64,000 nt of DNA from NCBI RefSeq assembly GCF_038900095.1, contig NZ_JBBMQQ010000007.1, positions 1 through 64,000 on the forward strand, given 5' to 3'. Position numbers and translations under genes: made by a program. The stretch comes from Hoeflea sp038900095. GTDB taxonomy: Bacteria > Pseudomonadota > Alphaproteobacteria > Rhizobiales > Rhizobiaceae. The notes beneath the pieces are model-generated. The model saw only the letters and a list, made by a program, of their open reading frames with translations, was not told where the DNA came from and searched no databases. Shown here one piece after another: positions 50,186 to 57,902 of this stretch; positions within the stretch are counted from its first letter, which is position 1, and each line of letters starts with the position of its first letter.

Positions 50186-50674
50186 ATGACCACAGAAACC
50201 ATCGCCATGACCAAGCCTCTTATCGCACTCTACCAACCCGACATTCCCGGCAACACCGGCTCCATCCTGCGGCTCGGGGCCTGCCTTGGCCTCGGCATCC
50301 ACATCATAGGGCCCGCCGGCTTCGACATGACCGACCGCTCGCTCAAGCGCGCCGGTATGGACTACATCGAAATGGCCAACCTCACGCGCCACGATGGCTG
50401 GGAAGAATTTGAAATCTGGCGGCAGGCCGAAAACCGGCGGCTGGTGCTGATGACCACCCAGTCCGCTACGCCCTATATCGACGGCGGTGACCAGACCATC
50501 ACCCCCCAGGACGTGGTGTTGTTCGGGCGTGAAAGCGCCGGCGTTCCGCCCAAGGTCCATGACGCGGCCGCCGCACGACTGACCATCCCGATGGTGGATG
50601 GCCGCCGCAGCCTGAACCTCGCCATGAGCGTCGCCATCATCGCAGGCGAGATCAACCGCCGGTTTGGGCTGTAG
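50186..50674 (+). CDS. trmL: tRNA (cytidine(34)-2'-O)-methyltransferase
   Basis: A 162-aa SPOUT methyltransferase that modifies the wobble base of tRNA-Leu isoacceptors using SAM. Motifs in order: YQPDIPGNTGSILRLGACLG, the N-terminal RNA-side segment with a catalytic Asn/Arg; LFGRESAGVPPKV, the SAM knot; and GRRSLNLAMSVAIIAGEI, the C-terminal knot loop. Length and order fit TrmL. An internal ATG at 50207 would start at MTKPLIALYQ and is a reasonable alternative. Confidence 0.93.
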   Translation: MTTETIAMTKPLIALYQPDIPGNTGSILRLGACLGLGIHIIGPAGFDMTDRSLKRAGMDYIEMANLTRHDGWEEFEIWRQAENRRLVLMTTQSATPYIDGGDQTITPQDVVLFGRESAGVPPKVHDAAAARLTIPMVDGRRSLNLAMSVAIIAGEINRRFGL

Positions 50675-50686
50675 CCCAGCACCAGA

Positions 50687-51070
50687 TCAGTCATAGCTGA
50701 CCACTTCGAACTCGATGCCGTTCTCGTCATCGAAATAGAACCGCCGTCCCGGTTCATAATCTGCGTGGCTGTGGGTCGCATAGCCCAGCACCTTGACCCT
50801 GGCTTCCACAGCATCGAGATCGTCAACCACGATGCCGACATGGTTGAGGCTGCCAACCCGGCCTTTCTCGATCTCGTGGCGCGGGCGAGCCACCTTGGGC
50901 GTATAGATCGCCAGGTACGCGTCATCGTTTCCCACGTGAATGGACAGACCGTCATTGAGTGTCGGGCCCTGCCAGCGGATCTTCCAGCCGAAGACATCGC
51001 ACAGCCATCTGGCTGTGCCCGGCGCATCGGCAACGGTGAAATTGACATGTTCGAGTTTGGCCTTGGTCAT
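50687..51070 (-). CDS. VOC-family (glyoxalase/bleomycin resistance fold) protein
   Basis: A 127-aa protein with the two beta-alpha-beta-beta-beta units of the vicinal oxygen chelate fold. It starts LEHVNFTVADAPGTARWLCD and contains SLNHVGIVVDDLDAVEARVK and ends YFDDENGIEFEVVSYD, the positions of His and Glu metal ligands in glyoxalase-like proteins. The substrate is unknown. The promoter lies in the SoxR box region at 51107-51137, so it is a likely target of the divergent SoxR regulator and of redox-cycling stress. Confidence 0.85.
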   Translation of the reverse strand: MTKAKLEHVNFTVADAPGTARWLCDVFGWKIRWQGPTLNDGLSIHVGNDDAYLAIYTPKVARPRHEIEKGRVGSLNHVGIVVDDLDAVEARVKVLGYATHSHADYEPGRRFYFDDENGIEFEVVSYD

Positions 51071-51106
51071 GGGACCCCCTGATGTTGATTGCCTGAGTGT
51101 CAGACC

Positions 51107-51137
51107 ATGCTACTTTCTCAAGCTCACTTGAGATCAA
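51107..51137 (-). promoter_or_regulatory. SoxR-type promoter of the VOC gene with 19-bp spacer
   Basis: On the minus strand the -35 TTGATC (51137-51132) and -10 TAGCAT (51112-51107) are separated by 19 bp, the over-long spacing that MerR-family activators correct by DNA distortion. The SoxR palindrome covers nearly the whole spacer. Confidence 0.8.
51116..51133. promoter_or_regulatory. SoxR box
   Basis: TCTCAAG-CTCA-CTTGAGA is a perfect 18-bp inverted repeat, close to the E. coli SoxR site CCTCAAG-TTAA-CTTGAGG. It lies between the divergent VOC and soxR genes, where SoxR can activate the VOC gene and repress or tune its own. Confidence 0.9.
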
Positions 51138-51153
51138 GAGGTTTTTTCACGCA

Positions 51154-51618
51154 ATGCCTGTTTCACCCAGCAAGGGCCTGCTTTCTATCGGCGAAGTCGC
51201 AAGCCGCACCGGCCTCGCCGTCTCCGCGATCCGCTATTACGATGATGAGGGCCTGGTCTCGGCCCGGCGCACGCCCGGCGGCAGGCGGATGTTCATCCGC
51301 TCCGACATCAGGCGGCTGTCCTTCATCCTGATCGCGCAGCAAATGGGGTTTTCGCTCGAGGAGATCCGCAACCAGCTCAGGCAATTGCCGCTGGAACGAA
51401 CGCCCAACAAGCGTGACTGGGAAAAGATCAGCCGCGGCTTCCGTGCCCGGCTCGATGCCCGCATCGGCATGCTGGAACGGCTGCGCGACCGGCTCGACGG
51501 CTGCATCGGCTGCGGCTGCCTGTCGCTCGACGCCTGCAAGCTCTACAATCCGGATGACAAGGCAAGCCGAACCGGCACCGGGCCGCGTCTTGTGATGGAA
51601 AAATCCATCGACCCTTGA
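51154..51618 (+). CDS. soxR: Redox-sensitive MerR-family activator SoxR
   Basis: A 154-aa MerR protein. The winged helix-turn-helix is LSIGEVASRTGLAVSAIRYY with wing RRTPGGRRMFIRSDIRR; a dimerisation helix follows. The [2Fe-2S] cluster ligands are C117, C120, C122 and C128 in CIGCGCLSLDAC, exactly the spacing of E. coli SoxR. It senses redox-active drugs or superoxide. I set the start at 51154, where the helix-turn-helix begins about ten residues later; a longer frame from 51097 would overlap the SoxR box itself. No soxS is present, as usual outside enterics. Confidence 0.95.
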   Translation: MPVSPSKGLLSIGEVASRTGLAVSAIRYYDDEGLVSARRTPGGRRMFIRSDIRRLSFILIAQQMGFSLEEIRNQLRQLPLERTPNKRDWEKISRGFRARLDARIGMLERLRDRLDGCIGCGCLSLDACKLYNPDDKASRTGTGPRLVMEKSIDP

Positions 51619-51643
51619 CCGGGCGGCGTTGAGACCGGGACAC

Positions 51644-51913
51644 TCAGTCAGCGGTTGGCAGCCGGCGCATGGTGAACTCGATCGTGTCGCCATCGCCTGG
51701 TAGCGCCCGCCAGCTTTCGACTTCGGTCCAGTAGGCGGCTTTGGGCCAGGCCGAGAACCATTCCCGCGCCTTCTCGCGCGCCTGTCCGCGGCTCAGGCGA
51801 TAGGTTTCGCGCACGAAACTGCCCGATGACTGACCATTGGATTTTTCCTTGCGCGCACGGGCGATCTCGCGGCGCAGCCCCTCAAGCGGCGGGCGTTGCT
51901 GATACCGTTTCAT
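51644..51913 (-). CDS. Conserved-looking hypothetical protein, 89 aa
   Basis: A short basic protein starting MKRYQQRPPLEGLRREIARA with a strong GGAAGG 4 nt before the ATG. It has a helical, Arg/Lys/Glu-rich first half and a C-terminal WFSAWPKAAYWTEVESWRAL stretch that ends in IEFTMRRLP. No signal or membrane segment. I recall similar small proteins near soxR or hemF in rhizobia but no named family. It converges on soxR. Confidence 0.65.
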   Translation of the reverse strand: MKRYQQRPPLEGLRREIARARKEKSNGQSSGSFVRETYRLSRGQAREKAREWFSAWPKAAYWTEVESWRALPGDGDTIEFTMRRLPTAD

Positions 51914-52068
51914 GGTCCTTCCTTTGCCCTCATGGCTTTTCAACATTAGCCCAAAACCGTCTGTTCGGCGAGTCCGGCAAGACCTGCTGCAATCGGGATA
52001 TAATGCCACGGTTACAACCGGCCGGATCTGCTGCTATGACGGACCCCAAGCCAGATCAAGGAGCCCAA

Positions 52069-52980
52069 ATGCAACGCCCAAGCCTGCCAGTCGGCCTGCC
52101 CGATGACATCGAGGAAAAGAAGACCAAAGCGCGTGAGTGGTTCGAGCAGCTGCGCGACCAGATCTGCCTGAGCTTCGAGGCGCTTGAGGACGAAGTCGAC
52201 AACCCGCAAACGGCCGGCGAGCCCGGACGCTTCGAGCGCACGCCATGGCAGCGCAACGAAGGTGCCGGCGGCGGCGGAACCATGTCGATCATGAAGGGCC
52301 GGCTGTTTGAAAAGGTCGGCGTCCACACGTCGACCGTTTACGGCGAATTTTCACCCGAGTTCCGCGCCCAGATCCCCGGCGCAGAGGAAGATCCGCGGTT
52401 CTGGGCCTCCGGCATCTCGCTGATCGCCCACCCCACCAACCCGCATGTTCCGACCGTGCACATGAACACCCGTATGGTTGTCACCACCAGCCGCTGGTTT
52501 GGCGGTGGCGCCGACCTCACGCCGGTGCTCGACAACCGTCGCACCCAGACCGATCCGGACGCGCAGCTGTTCCACCGCGCCATGGAAATCGCCTGCAACC
52601 GTCACGCCGTCGCCGACTATCCCAGATACAAGGCATGGTGCGACGAGTACTTCTTCCTGCCGCACCGCAATGAAGCCCGTGGCATCGGCGGCATTTTCTA
52701 TGACTGGCTGCACAGCGATGAAGAAAACGGCGGCTGGGACGCGGATTTCGCCTTCACCCAGGATGTGGGTCGTGCCTTCAACGTGGTCTACCCGAAGATC
52801 GTCCGCTCCAATTTTTCAAAGCCCTGGAGCGATGCGGAACGCACCGAACAGCTGATCCGCCGTGGCCGCTACGTCGAGTTCAACCTGCTCTATGACCGCG
52901 GCACCATCTTCGGCCTGAAGACCGGCGGCAATGTCGCCTCGATCCTGTCTTCGCTGCCGCCCGTGGTGATGTATCCGTAA
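52069..52980 (+). CDS. hemF: Oxygen-dependent coproporphyrinogen III oxidase
   Basis: A 303-aa cytoplasmic enzyme that decarboxylates two propionates of coproporphyrinogen III with O2 in haem synthesis. Recognised blocks are WQRNEGAGGGGTMSIMKGRL, FWASGISLIAHPTNPHVPTV, WFGGGADLTP and NLLYDRGTIFGLKTGGN, close to textbook HemF signatures. AAGGAG precedes the ATG at 52069; the in-frame ATG at 52036 lacks a ribosome binding site. Heme from this pathway is needed by petB and petC. Confidence 0.95.
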   Translation: MQRPSLPVGLPDDIEEKKTKAREWFEQLRDQICLSFEALEDEVDNPQTAGEPGRFERTPWQRNEGAGGGGTMSIMKGRLFEKVGVHTSTVYGEFSPEFRAQIPGAEEDPRFWASGISLIAHPTNPHVPTVHMNTRMVVTTSRWFGGGADLTPVLDNRRTQTDPDAQLFHRAMEIACNRHAVADYPRYKAWCDEYFFLPHRNEARGIGGIFYDWLHSDEENGGWDADFAFTQDVGRAFNVVYPKIVRSNFSKPWSDAERTEQLIRRGRYVEFNLLYDRGTIFGLKTGGNVASILSSLPPVVMYP

Positions 52981-53035
52981 GGAGAGCCGGGAATCGAAAA
53001 CAACTGAACGCGTCCCGGTATTTCCGGAGCGCGGT

Positions 53036-53533
53036 TCAGTGCCGTTGTAGCCTGATCTTCCGCAGCGCGTCGTCGACCAGATGGTTGGCGAGCATCATCC
53101 GTGTCGTGGCCGCATCCCGCCATTCCGCCGGCGCGCGGTCGGGGTGGTTTATGCGCGCAAAGTTCCGCCGCTTCCTTTGCAGCTCGGCGCGTGTGTCCGA
53201 AACCAGCAGATTGATGTCCTTTGCAATCTCTTCCCGGCTGAGCCGCTTGAACATCGAAACGTCAATCGTTGCAGGCTCTGGCGGCGGCGCGGGCTTTGGT
53301 GGGAGAGCTGCAGGCTTTTCTGGCGGAGCAACAACATCGCTGATGTAGTCGTAATAGGCCGCATGCAGCTGTTCGCCGTCCAGCCGCTGTTCCGGTTTGG
53401 AATTTGTCCCAACGAAGCCGGCGTTCAAACCGCGTATCCGGGTCCAGAATGCAGAACCGGGCAAGGGCTCATCCGCACGCTCGTGCCCCACACGCTCCAG
53501 AACATCTTCAAACGTACCCCGACCCGGATTCAT
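53036..53533 (-). CDS. J-domain-like hypothetical protein
   Basis: A 165-aa protein with a Pro/Ala-rich linker near residues 70-90 (APPEKPAALPPKPAPPPEPA) and a C-terminal helical module from residue 95. That module includes KRRNFARINHPDRAPAEWRD, with the HPD tripeptide that J-domains use to stimulate DnaK, and NHLVDDALRKIRL after it. The helix order fits a short J-domain. The first 70 residues are not recognised. It lies downstream of hemF in opposite orientation. Start at 53533 has no strong ribosome binding site. Confidence 0.65.
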   Translation of the reverse strand: MNPGRGTFEDVLERVGHERADEPLPGSAFWTRIRGLNAGFVGTNSKPEQRLDGEQLHAAYYDYISDVVAPPEKPAALPPKPAPPPEPATIDVSMFKRLSREEIAKDINLLVSDTRAELQRKRRNFARINHPDRAPAEWRDAATTRMMLANHLVDDALRKIRLQRH

Positions 53534-53921
53534 CGGCCAACCCTGTTTTACTCAGCGGCACAGGTCCGGATGTTTGTGCCAAGTCACAAAAACGGGAAAT
53601 GCAAGAACTCAACAGGACAGAGCGTCCCTTCGCGCACCCGAATGGATGGGCGCTCCAGACACGCACCCACGTCCATAGCGGTAACAAGACAAGGTTAACA
53701 ATTTTCTTGGCAGTGCCCTCCGGCGCAGGCCGCGCACTGTCGCCATACGGCCCACGCGTCAGGTCAAGGATGGCACAAAGACCGATCGCGTTGATCTGCG
53801 TCAGTGCGCACTGATCGCAGTGCTGCAAAAAATGTCAGAACATGCTATCATTCTGCTCCGCCGGCCGGTGCGCCGGCTCAGGCGGACTCTTGGTTTTCGA
53901 CATCGAAAAGAGGAGACAACC
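53534..53921. other. Divergent intergenic region with a long quasi-palindrome
   Basis: No gene is seen in 388 bp between the J-domain-like gene and the DUF1059 gene. It contains the 25-bp quasi-palindrome at 53796-53820. The AT-poor base composition gives no clear promoter hexamers. Confidence 0.4.
53796..53820. promoter_or_regulatory. Quasi-palindrome upstream of the DUF1059 gene
   Basis: The core TCAGTGCGCACTGA (53801-53814) is a perfect 14-bp palindrome, flanked by CTGCG on the left and CGCAG on the right, which are also complementary. The DUF1059 start codon is 102 bp downstream. It could be an operator for a dimeric regulator or a short cruciform; no T-run follows. Confidence 0.45.
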
Positions 53922-54107
53922 ATGAAAACCTTCCACTGCGGATCACTTGTTCCCGGGTGCGAATGGCACACGCGGGCCGATAGCGAAGCGGAGATCGTAT
54001 CCCGCGCCATCGACCATCTGCGCGAGACCCACGGCGAGACAATCATCCGTCCGTCGATCGTCGAACAGATCAAGGAACGCATGCTCGACGAGACCGACGC
54101 AGCCTGA
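53922..54107 (+). CDS. DUF1059 family small protein
   Basis: A 61-aa protein beginning MKTFHCGSLVPGCEWHTRAD, with the Cys-x6-Cys and His pattern of DUF1059, then a helix EAEIVSRAIDHLRETHGETI. Family members are small, soluble and likely metal- or thiol-binding, but function is unknown. GAGGAG lies 6 nt before the ATG; the upstream frame to 53820 is not supported. It stands alone before the convergent cca operon. Confidence 0.85.
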   Translation: MKTFHCGSLVPGCEWHTRADSEAEIVSRAIDHLRETHGETIIRPSIVEQIKERMLDETDAA

Positions 54108-54140
54108 CCAGGGCCGGCTGCCGCGCCTTGGCGACGTGGG

Positions 54141-55391
54141 TCAATCGCTGCCGTCGAGCAGCGCCGCCTTGTCGAGGGTAAAATTGCTCTCGATCCATCG
54201 CTCTTCGAGCGCGGCGAGCTGTGCCCCCATCTCCGGACCGGGATTTACCCCCCGGGCGATAAGGTCTGCTCCGGCAACCGGAAATACAGGCCGCTCCCAC
54301 TCAAGCGCCCGCGCCAGATGACGGCTGTGGCCCGCCGCTTCGGTGAGCGCGGATGCATCGGTTTCGGTGCGGCTGCGCGCCGAAACCAGTGACAGCCTGA
54401 TCCGGTCAACCAGCGGAACCGCGCCATGGCGGTACAGCAACCGGTCAAGCGCCGTGATCGCAAGTGTCGGCGCAATCACCGGCGCCGCGGCCCAGTTGGC
54501 AAGCCGGTCAGCCTCGGCCCGCGACATCTTCAGCCGTGAGGAGAGCCCGCGCATTCGCTCCGAATCCGGAGGCACCATCGCCATCAGCCGCAGCATCGGA
54601 TCCGGCTCCCAGTCAAGCACGGCTTCGGTGGCGATCAGCGCTCCGATGCTGTCTATGCCCCATTTTTCGCTCTCCGGCAGCACCGCCGACAACACACCGG
54701 ACTGGCGCATCCACAACAGCGCCCGCCCCGGATCCCGTGCCTTGAGCAAGGTCTTGAGTTCCTTCCAGACCCGCTCCGAGGACAGCTTTCCGAGCTTGTC
54801 GCGGGCCCTGGCGCAGGCTTTCAGCGCGGCAGCATCAGGCCGGCCGGTGCCGTAATGGGCAAAGAAGCGGAAATAGCGCAGCACCCGCAGATAATCCTCG
54901 GCAATGCGGGCATCGGCATCGCCGATAAACCGCACCGTGCGGGTATCTATGTCTTCAAGCCCACCGACAAGATCGATGATCGCACCGGCCTGGTCGGCAT
55001 AAAGCGCATTGATGGTGAAATCCCGCCGTTCGGCGTCGGTCTGCCAGTCGCGGCCGAAGGTCACCTTGGCCCGCCGTCCGTCAGTCTCCGCATCATGGCG
55101 CAACGTGGTGATCTCGAAACCGCGGCCCTCGATGACCAGTGTCACCGTGCCATGCTCGATGCCCGTCGGCACCGCGCGAATGCCGGCATCTTTTGCCCGC
55201 GCCACCACCTGTTCGGGCATCCAGGTCGTGGCCAGGTCCGTATCGGTGACCGGCAGGCCCATCAGCGAATTGCGCACCGCACCGCCGACCACCCTGACCT
55301 CTTCGCCATCCTGATTCAGCAACGCAAAAATCCGGCCGAGCGCCGCATCCTGAAACCAGCCTTCGTCGGCAACACTCGCCGCAGTGCTCAT
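54141..55391 (-). CDS. cca: CCA tRNA nucleotidyltransferase
   Basis: A 416-aa class II poly(A) polymerase/CCA-adding protein that completes the 3' CCA of tRNAs. The head has VVGGAVRNSLMGLPVTDTDL, with the GG..R motif and the metal-binding DTD. The flexible RNA-binding segment RRDFTINALYADQAGAIIDL and the neck motif VRFIGDADARIAEDYLRVLR follow. The long C-terminal helical body matches alphaproteobacterial enzymes. It overlaps the end of the Nudix gene by four bases, so the three genes DUF1285-Nudix-cca are translated as one operon. Confidence 0.92.
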   Translation of the reverse strand: MSTAASVADEGWFQDAALGRIFALLNQDGEEVRVVGGAVRNSLMGLPVTDTDLATTWMPEQVVARAKDAGIRAVPTGIEHGTVTLVIEGRGFEITTLRHDAETDGRRAKVTFGRDWQTDAERRDFTINALYADQAGAIIDLVGGLEDIDTRTVRFIGDADARIAEDYLRVLRYFRFFAHYGTGRPDAAALKACARARDKLGKLSSERVWKELKTLLKARDPGRALLWMRQSGVLSAVLPESEKWGIDSIGALIATEAVLDWEPDPMLRLMAMVPPDSERMRGLSSRLKMSRAEADRLANWAAAPVIAPTLAITALDRLLYRHGAVPLVDRIRLSLVSARSRTETDASALTEAAGHSRHLARALEWERPVFPVAGADLIARGVNPGPEMGAQLAALEERWIESNFTLDKAALLDGSD

Positions 55392-56047
55392 GCATAGAGC
55401 CTTTCATACATTGTCCGGATGATCCCGGCGGTGACGCCCCAGATGTGGTGTTCGCCATAGGGCATCACGTAATAGTGCCGTTCGATGCCCTCCCAGACCC
55501 GGCTTTCGCGCCGGTGATTGGCCGGGTTCATCAGGAATGACAGCGGTGTTGCGAACACTTCGTCAACCTCGTCCGGGTTGGCTATCAGGTTGTAGCCCGG
55601 CTTGACCACGGCAAGCACCGGCGTGATCCGGAACCCGGTGCTGGTCATGTAGACCGGCAGACGGCCGACCGGCTCGACAAACCGGCGGTCGAGACCGATT
55701 TCCTCTTCCGCCTCCCGCATGGCGGCAGTTTCCTCGCTGTCGTCTTCGGGATCGACCGAGCCGCCCGGAAATGCCACCTGGCCGGAATGCTTGCGCATGG
55801 CGGTCGCCCGGCGCGTCAGGATGACATGCGCGTCCGGCCCGTCATCTGTCACCGGCACCAGCACGGCCGCTTCCCGCAGCTTGGCATCAGCCAGCCCCGA
55901 AACCAGGTCCGGATTGAGAACATGATCGCCATGCCCAAGATGCGCGGGCTCTGGCCCGAACGCATGCTCGGGATCGTGGCGTTGCGCCCGCAGGCGAAAG
56001 CTCTGGGCATCAAAACCCGGCGGCATCTGGAAAACCGTATCAGTCAA
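55388..56047 (-). CDS. Nudix hydrolase, CoA pyrophosphatase type
   Basis: A 219-aa Nudix protein. The Nudix box runs from GGSVDPEDDSEETAAMREAE to EEIGL and is intact. Just before it is LTRRATAMRKHSGQVAFPGG, the NuCoA motif of CoA pyrophosphatases, which cut CoA into 4'-phosphopantetheine and 3',5'-ADP. It overlaps both the DUF1285 gene and cca by four bases. Other Nudix specificities cannot be ruled out. Confidence 0.88.
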   Translation of the reverse strand: MTDTVFQMPPGFDAQSFRLRAQRHDPEHAFGPEPAHLGHGDHVLNPDLVSGLADAKLREAAVLVPVTDDGPDAHVILTRRATAMRKHSGQVAFPGGSVDPEDDSEETAAMREAEEEIGLDRRFVEPVGRLPVYMTSTGFRITPVLAVVKPGYNLIANPDEVDEVFATPLSFLMNPANHRRESRVWEGIERHYYVMPYGEHHIWGVTAGIIRTMYERLYA

Positions 56048-56664
56048 ACGCTGGCCTCCAGCCTGGCCATCGGCATCACCGGAAACACCGAACCACCAGA
56101 GCGGATCGCATATATCGGTTCGCCATCGATTTCGATTTCCTCGCCCAGCGCCAGGAGATCATAGGTCACCGCACGGTTGACCAGCGCTTCCAGCCGGCCG
56201 CGCACCATCAGATAGGGCTTGAGCTGATCGGTCTCGCCGGTGACGACGAATCGCAGCGGATTGTCCGGTCCCGCGCGCACCACATCACCGACATTGGTGC
56301 GGAAAGTCAGCACCTGTTCGCCCTCATCTTCGCTCACGGTCATCTCGACAGCAAGGAATGGCGCGTCGGCGACACGGATGCCGATCTTTTCCACAGGTGT
56401 GACGAGATAGGTCTTTCCGTCCTCGTCCTGGCGCAAAACGGTGGAGAAAAGCCGCACCAGCGCCGGGCGCCCGATAGGTGTTCCCATGTAGAACCAGGTG
56501 CCGTCTGCGCGGATTTCCATGTCGATATCGCCGCAATAGGGCGGATTCCAGCGCTCGACCGGCGGTAAACCATCCTTGCCGGCATTACGGTCGGCCTGGG
56601 CGCGCGAAATCAGCGCGGCCAGATCTGCCGCATCTGTTTTCGTTTCGGTCCTTGTTTTTGCCAT
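56044..56664 (-). CDS. DUF1285 family protein
   Basis: A 206-aa soluble protein. The segment VERWNPPYCGDIDMEIRADG and TWFYMGTPIGRPALVRLFST are the core DUF1285 signatures, with FLAVEMTVSEDEGEQVLTFR and VTYDLLALGEEIEIDGEPIY further on. Function is unknown. It is the first gene of an operon with the Nudix and cca genes (ATGA overlap). It diverges from the MoxR operon, and the spacer holds a probable RIME repeat. Confidence 0.85.
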   Translation of the reverse strand: MAKTRTETKTDAADLAALISRAQADRNAGKDGLPPVERWNPPYCGDIDMEIRADGTWFYMGTPIGRPALVRLFSTVLRQDEDGKTYLVTPVEKIGIRVADAPFLAVEMTVSEDEGEQVLTFRTNVGDVVRAGPDNPLRFVVTGETDQLKPYLMVRGRLEALVNRAVTYDLLALGEEIEIDGEPIYAIRSGGSVFPVMPMARLEASV

Positions 56665-56754
56665 TGTCCTGTCCAGCTATGATTACAGGTAACCAGATAG
56701 TCATCTGAACTGCTCTTGTCAGCCTTTCAGCGTAGAATAAGCTGTTTGCGAGCC

Positions 56755-56861
56755 TGATGCATGTCGCGTTCAAATGGTTTGATTTGAACGATAACGCACA
56801 TGCATCATTTCAAAGTGCTACAGCGACCTTTGCGCATCCCATTGGATGCGCGGCGCTGTAG
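56755..56861. repeat. RIME-like intergenic element (two large palindromes)
   Basis: The 107-bp element has two nested palindromes. The first (56755-56807) has 10-bp outer arms TGATGCATGT and ACATGCATCA and an inner hairpin with GTTCAAAT/ATTTGAAC. The second (56818-56861) has CTACAGCG/CGCTGTAG outside and GCGCATCC/GGATGCGC inside. Size and two-palindrome layout match what I remember of the RIME1 elements (about 108 bp) of Rhizobium and Sinorhizobium. It ends 23 bp before the moxR start codon. Family assignment is by structure and recollection. Confidence 0.7.
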
Positions 56862-56884
56862 AACCAGAACGCGCGGAGACACCC

Positions 56885-57898
56885 ATGGGACGCATCGACA
56901 CTGGCGCAACACCGATTGACGAAAAGGCAGTCATCGCTGCTGCGGAACAGGCCCTGGCCGATATATCCGCCATTAAGCAGGCCGTCTCGGACGTCATTTT
57001 CGGACAGGAAAGCGTGGTCGAGCAGACCCTGCTCGCAGTCCTGTCCGGCGGGCACGCGCTGCTTGTCGGTGTGCCCGGCCTTGCCAAGACCAAGCTGGTC
57101 ACCACGCTCGGCACAGTTCTTGGCCTCAATTCCAACCGCATCCAGTTCACGCCGGACCTGATGCCGTCCGATATTCTCGGCTCGGAAGTCATGGACCAGG
57201 ACGAAAGCGGGCGCCGCTCGTTCCGTTTCGTCCCCGGCCCGGTGTTCACGCAATTGCTGATGGCCGACGAAATCAACCGCGCCTCGCCACGCACCCAATC
57301 GGCGCTGCTGCAGGCGATGCAGGAATACCACGTCACCGTGGCCGGTGCGCCGCACGACCTGCCGCGTCCTTTCCACGTTCTGGCGACACAGAACCCGCTT
57401 GAGCAGGAAGGCACCTATCCGCTTCCCGAAGCCCAGCTCGACCGCTTCCTGATGCAGGTTGACGTGCCCTACCCGGAAATGGCGGCGGAACGCCGGATCC
57501 TGCTCGAAACCACCGGCGCGCAGGAGGCAACCGCACGGCCCGCGATCACGGTGGAGCGGCTGATCGCCATTCAGGCGTTGATCCGGCAGATGCCGGTGCC
57601 CGAATCGGTTGTCGACGCCATTCTCGAACTGGTCCGCGCTGCCCGCCCCGGCCATGGCAACGCAAAGGTCGACGAAACCGTGTCCTGGGGCCCCGGACCG
57701 CGCGCCGGCCAGGCCATGATGCTTTGTGCCCGCGCCCGCGCGCTCTATGACGGCAGGCTCGCCCCCTCGATCGACGATGTGCGTGCCCTGGCCGAACCGA
57801 TCCTGCAGCACCGCATGGCGCTGACCTTCTCGGCCCGCGCCGAAGGCATCGGCATCCGTGATGTCATCGCAGGCCTCGTCACCCCGAAAGCCGGGTGA
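56885..57898 (+). CDS. MoxR-family AAA+ ATPase
   Basis: A 337-aa AAA+ chaperone-like ATPase. Walker A is HALLVGVPGLAKTKLVTTLG, Walker B LLMADEINRASPRTQSALLQ, and sensor 1 lies in HVLATQNPLEQEGTYPLPEA. The C-terminal lid follows. MoxR proteins activate partners carrying vWA domains; the next gene encodes a DUF58/vWA-like protein with a 4-bp spacer, so they act together. GGAG precedes the ATG. It leads the operon to 63686. Confidence 0.9.
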   Translation: MGRIDTGATPIDEKAVIAAAEQALADISAIKQAVSDVIFGQESVVEQTLLAVLSGGHALLVGVPGLAKTKLVTTLGTVLGLNSNRIQFTPDLMPSDILGSEVMDQDESGRRSFRFVPGPVFTQLLMADEINRASPRTQSALLQAMQEYHVTVAGAPHDLPRPFHVLATQNPLEQEGTYPLPEAQLDRFLMQVDVPYPEMAAERRILLETTGAQEATARPAITVERLIAIQALIRQMPVPESVVDAILELVRAARPGHGNAKVDETVSWGPGPRAGQAMMLCARARALYDGRLAPSIDDVRALAEPILQHRMALTFSARAEGIGIRDVIAGLVTPKAG

Positions 57899-57902
57899 GC
57901 CC

